Assembly: GCA_003550325.1 (NCBI GenBank)
Contig: QKWP01000686.1
Location: forward strand, 178,390-242,389
Length of the DNA stretch: 64,000 nucleotides
DNA from: Gigaspora rosea
Taxonomy: Eukaryota > Glomeromycota > Glomeromycetes > Diversisporales > Gigasporaceae
Direction: 5' to 3'
The notes under the pieces are model-generated. The model was not told the DNA's origin, did no database searches, and saw nothing but the letters and a program-made list of their open reading frames with translations. Below are positions 46,537 through 59,038 of the stretch, one piece after another. Made by a program: the position numbers and the translations under genes. How positions within the stretch are numbered: the first letter of the stretch is position 1; every line of letters starts with the position of its first letter.

Positions 46537-46876
46537 GGGGTGTCCCCTATTAAAAGGGCCCATTTTTACAATCATCTCATTTTGAGATAATTGAGTTTAA
46601 CCATTTGTTTTGATTTTCGGACTGATCCGGGATTAACCAAATTTCACACTTTTGATTGGTTAAATGTAGCAGGTGACTATCGGGTAGTCTCGTGATGTGC
46701 TTGGCCTTAGACAACTTCGTTTAATATTTCTTTTACGTTATCTCTATTTTTTATTATGCAAATCGACTTTCATTTATAATTGAAAAATGTCAATCATGTT
46801 AAAATTTACAAGAATCTAATAAAAACTCAATTTTTGAAAAATTGTAAAAATGGGCCCTTTTAATAGGAGACACCCC
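46537..46876. mobile_element. Second copy of the enolase-disrupting MITE (within the 1635-bp duplication)
   Basis: Identical in position and structure to 44901-45240 at an offset of 1636 bases. It was copied with the surrounding block and is not an independent insertion. Confidence 0.88.
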
Positions 46877-49800
46877 ATATTAGCCAATCTTTCGGAGCGG
46901 CATGGTGCACCAGTTTTAATCTGCCCGGACGTAAACCAACCACAAGATCAGCAAAAGTATCTTCAGTTCTCCAGATCGGTGAGAAACCATTACACCCCAT
47001 CCACTCCCTTGAGATAATTTGGAACTTATATATATAAAAAAAAATTCCTTAATATAAAGGGATAAATAGTGAATAATCAAATTAAAATTAAAGATATTAA
47101 TTAGAGCTTCGATCCTTAATCCGACAACCCAAATTGATCTTTAAATCTAAACAGATTCAGATATCCAGATCAGAGATTTTTACTCGGATTGATCAAAGAA
47201 CTTAAATAACGGATCTAAAGACGTGCTAAAAAGCTAGCCTTATATGTAATCTAATACGGATTCAATCCGGATTTAATAGGATCCGGATTGCCCGTCAAAA
47301 ATAGGATCGAAGCTCTAATATTAATACTTACGCCTTAATAGACTCACTAACAGTACCAATTTGATTGACCTTTAACAGAAGGGTATTACAAGCCTCTCTT
47401 TCTATAGCAGTAGTAATTCTAGTAGGATTAGTGACAGTCAAATCATCACCAACAATTTGAATATTGCAAGATTGAGATAACTCCAAGCGGACCAATCATC
47501 TTGGTCAAATGGATCTTCAATGGGATATTCTTGAACGAATTCATTATACAAATAGCAAGTTTTTCACCAGATAACCATTTAGATTTATCAGAATTTGGAT
47601 TTTTAAAATCTAAATCGCATGAACAATCTTTATAAAATTCAGAAGCTGCCACATCCATAGCAATCTTTACTTTATCGGTATAACCAGCTTTTTTAACGGT
47701 TTCTTTGAGCAATTCAAGACCTTCCTTGTTATCTTGTATGTTTGGAGCAAAACCACCTTCATCCCCAACATTAGTAGCGTCTTGACCATACTTTGATTTG
47801 ATAACAGATTTCAAAGAATGATAAACTTCAGAACCAATCTTCATAGCTTCAGTAAAAGAACATGCACCAGTTGGAAGAATCATAAATTCTTGCATAGCAA
47901 GTTTATTACCAGCGTGAGAACCACCATTGATCACATTAAAAGCAGGTACGGGAAGAACATAAGGTTTTTTACTTCCAGCAAGATCAGCTATGCGTGCAGC
48001 CTTAGCGACAGCAAGAGATACACCAAGAATTGCATTTGCACCAAGATTTAATTTATTTGGGGTTCCGCCTAATTTATGGAGGAAATCATCAACGTAGTTT
48101 ACTGTTTAATTTACCATAGTATGTATAGGAAATAGTGCATGAATATGTACTGTACTTAATATCGATATAATTTTTAGATAGATCTTTATCACGTGTTCGG
48201 TGCAACCAACACCAAGTGATTATTATAAATGCGATCAGATCAACTGTTAATTTTATTAAATTGATCTGAGAGCACTCTGCCAACCCAAGTTGAGGCGAGT
48301 TAAAATATGTTTTTAAAGTTGGAGAAACTTGGAACAACCTGGAGTAGCTATAGAATCTCCTAGAGTAAAAAGTTAATCTACTTTACTGGATTCCAACTAA
48401 AGATGCTGATGAAATAAAATTAGAACGGTGAAATAGTTTCACCACTACTGGTGAAGCTGGCGTTGAATTGGCGAAATTGGTAAAACTAATCTCACCAGCA
48501 TCTCTAAGTCCAACCCAATAACAAGATGCCAACTATCTCTGAAATTGTGAGGATCCAAAAGCCATTAAGTAGCGTTATAAGTCGACTATGGATTTGGTAG
48601 AAACTGTTACGGCTTATTCCGTAACTCGTCACGACATAAGCTTTAGTTAGTTACAGCTTAGGTTGTAACAGCTTCAACAGCTTCTCAAAGTCAACTTAGG
48701 AATTTAAGTCAATGTTTTGAAAAATCAGCTTAGTTATTTAATAAGCATTTATTTGTACACCATTCGAAGTCATAGGAAGGTAGAGTTTTGTTGCCCAGGT
48801 AACTAATTTACAATATTTAACACTTTTTAAGAATTCAACATTATTAAAAAAACAATTTCCATCGTATCATGTTGGCGGATTTGGTTAAAAACCAAATCTG
48901 CCGATATATGTACAACTTCGCAAAGACGCTAATATTTATGCGTAAAATAGCAAAGATAATTAGAATTTCACTTTATATCTTTTATAATGAATCATTCATT
49001 AGGTGGTAAATATATATAAATGAGGATTGAGTTAATTGATTAATAATACCTTATAACCTGAAAGGATAATTGACAACTGAAGCGCATCGTCACCAAACGA
49101 AAATCTAGAGTACTTCTGTACTTGAATAGTCTAGTTTAAGGGTGATAATAATTATGAAATAATTATCCTGTTAATAACAAATTTAACTTAGGATCACTCA
49201 CATCTTTGATTCTAATAAAAACTTCCATTTATACCATAGATTAATTGAAATGGTCAACAAAAAATTTTAAAATTTTTTTTATATGATTTATTAAAAATGT
49301 TTTGAAAACGAAAAAAATTTTTTATGAAATTTTAATTTTAATTATTCAATAATGTGACAAATAATGCCAATTTTTTGAGAGGTTAAGTATTTTTATAAAA
49401 CTCGAGATGGTTACGTAAATTAAAATTAAAACTCGAAATATTTTACGTTGATTAAATGAGTGATGCCAAATTAAAACTTGAAAGTGAATATTCAATTTTT
49501 AAATGTGGCGAGCGATATAAATAATAAATCGCTATGGTTGTAATTAGACTTTAATTTAGGCGCACCCACAAAAATTATTTCTCCCGTAATTTTTTGATCA
49601 AGTTTCAAGATCAGGTGCAAAATCGAAACGACTCCACTTTTTTTACAAAAAAATCAATAACTCGAAATTTTAATTAAGAAATCACCTTCTGCGGCCTAAT
49701 TAAAAATGTTTCTCGTGAATTTTACTACGTGTATTAGGCATCAAGCTACCCTAACCCTAACTATAACGCAATTTATTGGCTTTAATTTTTTTACGAATTT

Positions 49801-50011
49801 CGTGGGTGCGTACCCGAAATCGTATAAGATTATCGTTATGCATTCATGCAGTCTCAAACTGCAGCGAACTCTGGATCTTGCAATTCTATAGTTCTAAGTT
49901 TTAACTGTTTAAACGAAATCATATACACTTGTAGAGGTTAAATAAACATTTTAAACAATTTCGCTTCGATTCAGCATTTAATAATTACATATAAAAATAA
50001 ATTATTAAATT

Positions 50012-50610
50012 ATGGTATATTCAGAAGAATGGCTCCAAAAGGCTATTCACAAAGGTTACTTTAAGTCTTACAACTATTCTGAATTCTCTGTTCATAATCC
50101 AATTGGTAAAGGAGGTTTTGGAGTTGTATATAAAGCAAAATGGAAAGATTGCGGGTTAGCAATTGCTCTTAAACAATTGAACATTATACCTATAGATGAA
50201 AAGACCATTCAAAGAGTTGTTAAAGAGGTAAGAAATTATATTATTGTTATAATAATAATGCAAGAATAATAAATAAAGCTACGAATTAATTCAACACTAT
50301 ATATATTTAGCTTAAAAACATACAAAAAGTTTGCAATAAGCATCCAAATATTATTGAATTTTATGGTGTAACTCGAGGTTAGTAATAATAGTTGAATATT
50401 TTTGTATATTGAAAAAATTTCTAAAATATAATTATAATAGATCGGGGATTCTATCATATGCTTTTGCAATTGGCAAATAATGGAGATTTACGTGAATATT
50501 TAAAATTAAATTTTTCAAAGCTTGAGTGGACTGATAGATTACGGATGGCCCGTGAAATTTCAGACGGCTTTGAATTCCTACATATACATGATATTATTCA
50601 TCGAGATCTT
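50012..50610 (+). pseudogene. TKL-type protein kinase, copy 8 (3' half deleted)
   Basis: Exons 1-3 are at 50012-50227, 50311-50377 and 50441-50610. They encode the N-lobe and the C-lobe start up to HRDL, with exon 1 identical to copy 7 and only two base changes noticed in exon 3 (one gives I to L, one L to F). Exons 4 and 5 (HSKN, DFG, APE-like region and tail) are absent because unit 2 is deleted from within the intron-3 MITE at about 50777. Without the DFG aspartate and most of the C-lobe it cannot be an active kinase. Confidence 0.88.
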
Positions 50611-51140
50611 GTAAGTGTTTGATTTTATTATTGATATTACACTTGGCTTTACTAGTTAGTAACATCTCATGATATAGTGATCACGTTTTGATGACTTTAG
50701 TATTATTCGAAATCACCTCATTAAGATGTATCAAATCATCAAACCATGTTCATTAGATCGCGAGATGTCATTAATTGTCCGGAGCGTAGTGGAGGACTTA
50801 CATTTTCGGTAATTGGTCGATCACGTGATCAGCACCTACTAGAGGTCAACGCAGATCTCACAATCACTCAATGCTGATTGGTCAGTTGTTTGTTTTGATT
50901 TTATAAACAAACCTTCATGTTCTACGCTTTTTTTTTTTCTTAAATTTGACTACTTTTCGACTTCATAAAGTTAATAAACAAACCTTTATACAACACTTTT
51001 TTTTTTTTCTTATTAAACAATAATATTTTAGTTTTCAACTTCAAAACGATAATGAAGGACGGCAACGAAGGTTAGTATTATGTTCATGAACATTTTGGGA
51101 ATGGAAGGTTGTCTACTATATCGGGTCTAATGGTTTTGTA

Positions 51141-51397
51141 TATACATGTTGGCAAAATCCCGACTTACTATAGTTTGGGATTTGTCCGTCATCCCAAATC
51201 CCAAATCCCAAATTCTAGTATAACTAATATCTCAAAAACTTTATTAATAATCTTTATTTAAACAAATCATATATATTCTTATAGTTATAAATAATATATT
51301 TACAAAATATTAAGATTATTTATTTGATTTAATCTTTTATAAATAGCAATTGTTTTTTTATTATTTGGAATTTGTCCGGGTTTTGCCAGCATGTATA
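51141..51397. mobile_element. hAT-like MITE, 257 bp, TSD GTTTTGTA
   Basis: Inverted ends TATACATGTTGGCAAAATCC and (complement) TATACATGCTGGCAAAACCC, flanked by exact 8-bp repeats GTTTTGTA (51133-51140 and 51398-51405). The duplicated block in unit 1 has a single GTTTTGTA at 43168-43175 and no element, which proves insertion. The interior has GGGATTT/ATCCCAAATCCC repeats. A fragment of the same family truncates kinase copy 1 at 724. Confidence 0.93.
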
Positions 51398-53037
51398 GTT
51401 TTGTATGAGAAATCGGTTACATGGGCTTTTCACTGGGTTCGTAGGAGAATTTAGTTATGAGCTTTCCTGATCCTGATATAGTAGCAATCTTGGCTTATTA
51501 CAATATGGGAGGAACTTCGTTTGCCAGTACTGGCTTGCAGAGGAAGTCAGTAGGCTATTAACGTATATGGCTTGATAAGGGTGTCTAGTTGCGCAACTAG
51601 CAGCTTCGTGCTGGCTTGATAAGAGTCACTGGCTCTTTGGCAAGTGAGTTGACCCAGTTAACTGGCCCTTTGGCAAGTATTAGTTTGTACTGGCTTTTTT
51701 GGAAGTGACAAGTCGGAACCAAAGACTTCTAGTAATAAGCAACATAGTATTAGCTATTTTAATACTTTATTTTGTATTTTACTAACTTTATTTTTTTAAT
51801 AGTTTAAAATAATAGAATATCTGATTTTCTAACTACAGAAAACCTCCAATATCGGGAAGAGAAGTGAAACTTTATTATGGATGAGTCCCCATTTTCATAC
51901 GACATTATTTCGATTTTAATTTATTATCGAGATATTAATTTTTAAAAAATGTATTAAAAAATTTCCGTTGTAATTATTGTAATTTATAATTTAAATTATA
52001 TAAAATAATTTAATTAGTTATTATAGAAATTAATTGCTTATTTCTCGTGTAAATTTGGTACAAAATTATGTTATATATTTACTATGTATAAATACTGTAT
52101 TCAGAGTGAATTTTCATACGGGTAATTCTTGTAAAAATTCCTTTTTATTAATAAAATTATTAATAAAATTATTCGTTAATTTACAATCGAGAAAATTTTT
52201 TCTTTAAACAATAAAAATATAAAATGAAATACCTGAGTGGTGGAAACTCTAAAGTCCTTCATGGTATGATGAAATGCCTAAACTCACGTCTATCTTTCAT
52301 GAACACATAATGATTCCGAATTTAAACCCGGTTTTACAGCCAAATTAAAACATTTACTACTGTATAAAGCCGATTTACTATTACAGTATTAAAGTTTATT
52401 TTACATAAAAAATTTTCTATACTGTATTGATATCTCAAATTCTGATTATCTGTTATTGTATTAACTAGCTTTGGGAATTCTAACAAAAAATATTGAAAAC
52501 TCTTAATTGATACTAGCATATAAAACACGTAAATCAATGTAATATAAAATTTAAAGAAAAAAATTAAACTAGTTTAAAGGATTAGGGTTACAGTAGAAGA
52601 TAGTTTATAATAAAATTTTTGCATATATTTTTCGTTAAACCCTCAAAAGTAATTTCATAAGCAGAATTTTGAGTCACTACTTTTTATACATTAGTGTACA
52701 AATAGAAATTGTCAAATTATTTCTTGCAAAATTTTAGTAAAAAATTTTCCAACTCTAAAGTTAACTTTACCCTAACTTTAAACTGGGTTAATTTTTTTTG
52801 TCTTATAATTTATACTGTACGTTACATGATTTTGTAAATTAATAACTTAAATACGTATATGAAATTTATGAAACTACTAAATTTTACACAATTATTTGTT
52901 TGAGCCTATATATTTATATAAATATTACTTTTTCAAATAAATTAAAACGACAATTATTTTTTTTTATAAATAACTAAAAAAGAAATATTCTTCACAAATT
53001 CTAAGAATTAATATAACTAAAAATCCTATTAACAAAG

Positions 53038-54250
<1,213 letters not shown>

Positions 54251-54702
54251 TGCATGAATACTGAAGAATTTGGGATGTATGTATTTGATATACAGGCATT
54301 CGATCGATATAATTTTAGATGTAGCGCGGCAGATCTTTATCACGTGTTCGGTGCAACCGACACAAAGTGCTAACTTCAAGATCTTCGTTTTATCTTTATT
54401 ACGTACTGTTGAACCTACAAGTTTCGAAACAAAAATAGGAATGCAGCAAGGTTGAGGCGAGTTTAAAAATGTTTTTAAAGTTGGAGAAACTTGGAAAACC
54501 CGGAGTAGCTATAGAACCTCCTAGAGTAAAAAGTTAATCTACTGGAGTCCAACTAAAGATGCTAGTGAAATAAAATTAGAGCGGTGAAATAGTTTCACCA
54601 CTACTGGTGTTGAATTGGTGAAATTGGTAAAACTAATCTCACCAGCATCTCTAAAATCCAACCCAATAACAAAATGCCAACTATCTCTGAAAACAAATTG
54701 TG

Positions 54703-55300
54703 AAATTTCAAGTGGCCGACCACCATTCCAATCGATAAATCCTTGTGCCATTATTATTCAGGTATTCCAAGGAAAAAGAGAAATACCTATAGAAGGTACA
54801 CCAGACTCATACATTCAACTCTATGAAAGATGTCGGAACTATGATCCCAACCAGCGTCCTGAACTTGAAGAAATTCAAAAAAACCTATTGGATCTATCGG
54901 GAAAAGAAAATTTTGGTATGTATAATAAACTGCACGGTTAATAATGAATTATTCTGAATGATTGAGATTCATTATTATTACTTGCCAAATAAAAACACAA
55001 TTTGGTGGAGTGTTAATTATTTGCACAATCTTATTAAAAAAATTTTTGTCTTTTATTATTTAGGTACAAGTAAATTCGACGAATTTATTTCGGATACTAC
55101 GCTTGAAATCTCAAATTCGGAAATTCCATTATCAACTAATTCAAATCATGACTATGAGAAGATATTGGAACAACTTTTTAAATTTATATACGATTTATCT
55201 ATGGAATACTTCTTGAACGCGGGGCAGGAATGTGGGAATTACAATCTCGATCACGTGATGTGAGAGTGGGACTTTTTATACTTTTTTATACAAATTTTAA
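54703..55300 (+). pseudogene. TKL-type protein kinase, copy 9 (only 3' half)
   Basis: Exon 4 is present from EISSGRPPF onward (54703-54915). Exon 5 (from 55064) starts TSKFDEFISDTTLEISNSEI and then loses one G in the GGGG run near 55221, so the AGAGMWEL segment reads AGQECGNYN and stops. All N-lobe and catalytic residues are gone. The upstream open frame from 54615 that seems to add an N-terminus is only entry-block DNA fused at the deletion junction. Confidence 0.85.
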
Positions 55301-55764
55301 ATAATTTATCACATGATTTATGTTGCATGCTTTTTTTTTTTACCAAAAAAAGATATGTCGTATATAAACAAAAAACAAAACATATACTATAATATTTATA
55401 TGATCAACTATTTATATGTAATTTATCATGGTGCAGATTTATGTTCATGAATGCAAATCAATTTATCGCTATTCAATAAAATAAATATGTCGTATAACAA
55501 AAAATAAGCAAATCCATTCTTTTTGATAAAAATAAACTACATGTAGATATATGAGATTACAAAAAATTTTCCGACATCTTACGTAATGTCGTACCCGTTT
55601 AACCTTTTATCTGAAAGGATTATTACTAGTAAAATCCATATATCCTATTGAAGTAAGAGGATAAACGTATAACCGAATATAATCTAATAAATAAGTGCAG
55701 TCAAATACCACTGTATATAAATTTATATTAAATGTAACATGTGGCAATACTTGCAGTTTTGATT

Positions 55765-55965
55765 TAAATAATAAGTCGTGAGAATTTGCGTTAATTGCAG
55801 AATTGAACAACCTTTGCGCCTGCCCATGCTCTGGGAGTTTTTCAACTGCTCTAGCGTTGCAACCTTAAGGTATTTTAATAACCAATCGAATTTCAAGATC
55901 AGGTGTAGCAGAAGACACCATTCAGTGCACTAATAAAAAGGCTTTTCTGGGACTGTTTTGCATTA
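55765..55965 (-). pseudogene. Unknown gene remnant, copy in unit 3
   Basis: The minus strand reads EIRLVIKIPQ-like wording, then NARAVEKLPEHGQAQRLFNS and AINANSHDLLF, matching 23714-23900. It lacks a stop-free longer frame. No family was recognised. Confidence 0.35.
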
Positions 55966-56829
55966 ATAAAGTCCTTTTTAACTTAATATAATAGCGAAAC
56001 CTGTCCTTAATTTGCATCGAAATTTTTTTGGTGAAATCTTTAGATTGGTAATGTTAGAGTTCTAATAAAGTATAAATTGGCTGGTTCGAATTGAAGCAAA
56101 TAAACTTTAAAATCTCTGAATAGTAACAAATGATCTGTTCATTTCGATTATCCCAGTTTTTAACATACAAGAAAACTTATTTAATGAATTACCAACGTAA
56201 TTCTCTAGATTTCTAGATTTAAATATGAACCTTTTTATGGATCATAATTTATTATATATGCAGACGAGAGTTTACAAAAGGCAAAAACCAGTGCTCTAAG
56301 ATCATGTATGTAAATATCATTGATTTGCCAAATCTTTTAGATGTAAGTCAGGGACACGGAAAAATTTGGATCCAAGTAAATCCAAATATCTAGGTATTTT
56401 TAAAGTTAACGATTTTTATTGGTTAGAAAATTAAAAATGTGAACCAAATCCATCAAAATTTAATATTAGCAAATGTTAATTTTTACTACAGTATCTATGA
56501 AAAAGTTATTCTATTTATTTTCAGCCATTGCGACCTTTATTATACACATCTTTAATTCACTACTTTACTACTTAACCAGTTACGCTTACTATGTAGTCCT
56601 ATAACATTAAGCAATAATATTGCTTAATCTTATACATCCATATATTATATGGATGTATAAGCATAAGCTTATTGTTATCATAATAACATGTTAAATAGTA
56701 TACATTAGGTCTTCAAGTTTAAACTTTATACATAATGCTTCAATTTTATTTTCTTGTTTAAGAACCTACATAGTCAATATAACTTGTAATAAATATTTTG
56801 GGTAATAGATTATTTTGGATTGTCTCTTA

Positions 56830-57500
56830 ACAGTGTTAGTTCGGGTTTCGACGAACTAACCAATTTAAGCAGGCCTAATAGAAATGCAGTAAATTGCTCT
56901 ATAAGGAACTTTTGAAGTCTTTTTACTATAAGAACCGCCATATTTACACGAAAAGAAACAATATCACTGAACCTTTTTTTGTAAATAAGATGGGTAAAAA
57001 TATTAGATGTGCTCAAAACTTTAAAAACATGATAAGCATAATATTTTCCTAAACATGAATACTTTACTTTAAAATAATAATTATAACGATAATAAATTCA
57101 AAAACTCAAAAAAAAAAAAAAGCACATTGAAAGACTAAATTTGAAGCCTTTCCGGAAGATTTGTCGGAAAATCATGTCTGTTACCTCGATTATTGATTAC
57201 GCTGTTGCTTTTAAAATGCGGTTACCGCTAATACATCTGATGAAATCGGGCATTATGAATACATTTGATGGAATCATGTTTAACTCTGATCGTCACTTGA
57301 GAACAAAAAACTAAAAAACCGTTAGAAAACATTAAATTATAATACGAACTTAATTTTTTATCATAAAAAAAAATTAATAAATTGATTATTTTTAATAATA
57401 ATAAATATTTATTAAGCTTACTCTTATATGACGGCATTTATAGATCATAAATCAAAGACTTACCTCAGATAACTGATCAAATCATCAGTAAAAAAAAAAA
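56830..57500. other. Gene-free stretch before the Crinkler gene
   Basis: It contains a small perfect hairpin with GTTAGTTCG arms (about 56836-56862). The promoter of the next gene presumably lies in 57100-57580, but no motif was defined. Confidence 0.4.
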
Positions 57501-57582
57501 AAGTATGATTTATGAATCGAATTTTTATATACTCACAATTTCCCAATTTCTGCAAAAAAAAAATTCATTCTTTTGCAGTATA

Positions 57583-58190
57583 ATGTCAACTATTAAGATT
57601 TGGTGTCTTGAACGTGGAAGTAGTTGTAGTTCGGCTTTTTATGTTACCGTTAAAAGCAATAATAATATTTTCGATCTCAAGAAAGCTATCTTCAACGAAA
57701 TTAGTGCTTCTTGCAATATAAAACCAAAGGACCTTAATTTATGGAAAGTCAACTTTAACCAAAATATATCTGATAATGTTCCTTTTGATAGTATATTAAG
57801 AGATGAAATGAGAATAAGAAATCCATCAAGTTTGATTAGAGATATTTTTCGTGGTGCTGAAGGAAGTAATATTAGAATTATTTTTGAAACACCTGCTACT
57901 AGTGGTAAGTATGTTATAATAAATTTATGAAAATTAGTTTAACAAGTTATATATGATAACATTCTTGCTGAAGGGCATTATTAATTGGCCGTGAAAAATT
58001 ATTACCACGGGAATGCCTACGTTGATTGAAATAACATACTAACGATAATTTTTATGTATATTCGTAGATTTCACCTGTTTATCCATCCATTCAATAGAAA
58101 CTACTGAAACATATTCCAATATTGTGAATGAATACACGAGGAGATTTCTTAGCGATGAATCTGATGGATTTGGATGGTATTCATATTCAG
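57583..58190 (+). CDS. Crinkler (CRN) family N-terminal domain protein, possibly truncated
   Basis: Start ATG at 57583. Exon 1 is 57583-57904 and exon 2 is 58068-58190, in frame through intron 57905-58067 (GTAAGT...TCGTAG). The first 100 residues show the ubiquitin-like Crinkler header: IKIWCLERGS, FYVTVKSNNNIFDLKKAIFN, then KPKDLNLWKVN, and PSSLIRDIF plus NIRIIFETP near residue 100. In Crinklers of oomycetes and some fungi, including mycorrhizal ones, this header precedes a variable C-terminal domain and can act as an effector module. Here exon 2 adds ETTETYSNIVNEYTRRFLSD and DGFGWYSYS. No convincing third exon or effector domain follows before 59.0 kb, so the gene may be truncated or have a very long intron. 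Confidence 0.72.
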
Positions 58191-58199
58191 GTAATTTAA

Positions 58200-59035
58200 A
58201 TATATAGATGTAAAAATATTCTTTTTCAAGTTCATTATATTTATTCTCATTTTGATTTTAAAAATAATAATATATGGTGATTAAAAAATTGAAGAAACCG
58301 ATTATGATAGCTATTAAAAGTTTATTATATAACAATAATATTTTTTTAGAAATATGATCATACTGTAAATGCTTTAGTGCGATGCTTTTCCATAGTTTTT
58401 TTTTGCCTGTTGTTCATTTTTTTTATTTTATAATCAATATATTTATATATATATATTTGTTTTTGCCATTTTGAAAGGTAGTTTTGATTGCTTCCATTAA
58501 ATAATATAAAATAAAAATATATAAAAATTTCTTTTTTGTTAATATCGTAATGTCTTATTTTTAATAACGTCTTTCTTTCGAATTAAGATATATCAAATAA
58601 TAGTATGCCATTAAAAGCATTCTATATATTATTCTTATATAATGAAGAACGATCCTATTAACAAGACTCCTGGCAAAGGAATATACAAGTTACATCTGTA
58701 CTCTTCAGCCTAAATCACAAGACAAAAAAAAATCACACTAGATGAAATACCATATAGTTCAAATCAAGAATATTAAACCGTTTGATCAATATTAAATTAT
58801 ATAGTTTGGTTATATAACCGGTTTAGCATCTTCTATCCAATCTAAATCTAATCAGGTTTTTTCTTAACGTTAATATATCACTGATAACTCTCGACTATAC
58901 AGTGATCGCTGAAAGATTTATAAAAGTAACTTGTGCCTTTGATAGTTCGAGAACAACAGATTCATTTTGTTAATAATTTTAGGTTTATTGAATATAATAC
59001 GTATATATATATGTGTACATATGTAATATACATAA
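58200..59035. other. Gene-free AT-rich stretch
   Basis: A possible 3' part of the Crinkler gene was looked for and not found. Only AT-rich DNA with a TATATATA tract near 58440 is seen. Confidence 0.45.
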
Positions 59036-59038
59036 CAG

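Larger units (their letters stand above)
43924..47194. repeat. Exact-scale 1635-bp duplication separated by a single N
   Basis: Bases 43924-45558 and 45560-47194 are almost identical with a constant offset of 1636. One difference was noticed (ACATGAATC near 45170 against ACAAGAATC near 46806). The only base between the copies is N at 45559. Both copies contain the enolase C-terminal coding end and the MITE inside it. This looks like two contig ends representing the same sequence that were joined without merging. Confidence 0.9.
44813..48110 (-). pseudogene. Enolase pseudogene 1 (phosphopyruvate hydratase)
   Basis: Minus-strand pieces spell the glycolytic enzyme enolase from about one quarter in: [20 protein letters not shown], then [106 protein letters not shown] and the end [19 protein letters not shown]. 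The roughly 90 N-terminal residues are missing, as is the exon coding AAEKGVPLYRH. Frameshifts occur near 47470. A MITE splits the last part. The C-terminal section occurs twice (44813-45395 and 46449-47031) because of the duplication around the N. A working enolase gene must lie elsewhere. Confidence 0.88.
36730..48180. repeat. Segmental duplication unit 1 (full length)
   Basis: The order is: an entry block (about 36730-37330), kinase 5' exons, kinase 3' exons, a spacer (40320-42360), a block with GGAGCGTAG and GCAACTAGCAGCTTCGTGCT strings (42520-43680), the enolase 3' flank (43690-44810) and the enolase pseudogene (minus). The same order recurs in units 2 and 3 with internal deletions. The kinase part matches unit 2 at a constant offset of 11463 bases from about 37400 to 39150. 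The unit starts just outside the V-ATPase gene. Confidence 0.85.
54300..56830. repeat. Segmental duplication unit 3 (kinase 5' half deleted, ends in spacer)
   Basis: It starts with the entry block (54300-54695, matching 36730-37100). At about 54703, within the shared string GAAATTTCAAGTGG, it jumps directly into kinase exon 4 and continues with the kinase 3' end and spacer (55330-56830). Similarity to unit 1 ends close to 41560 of that unit. Confidence 0.85.
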
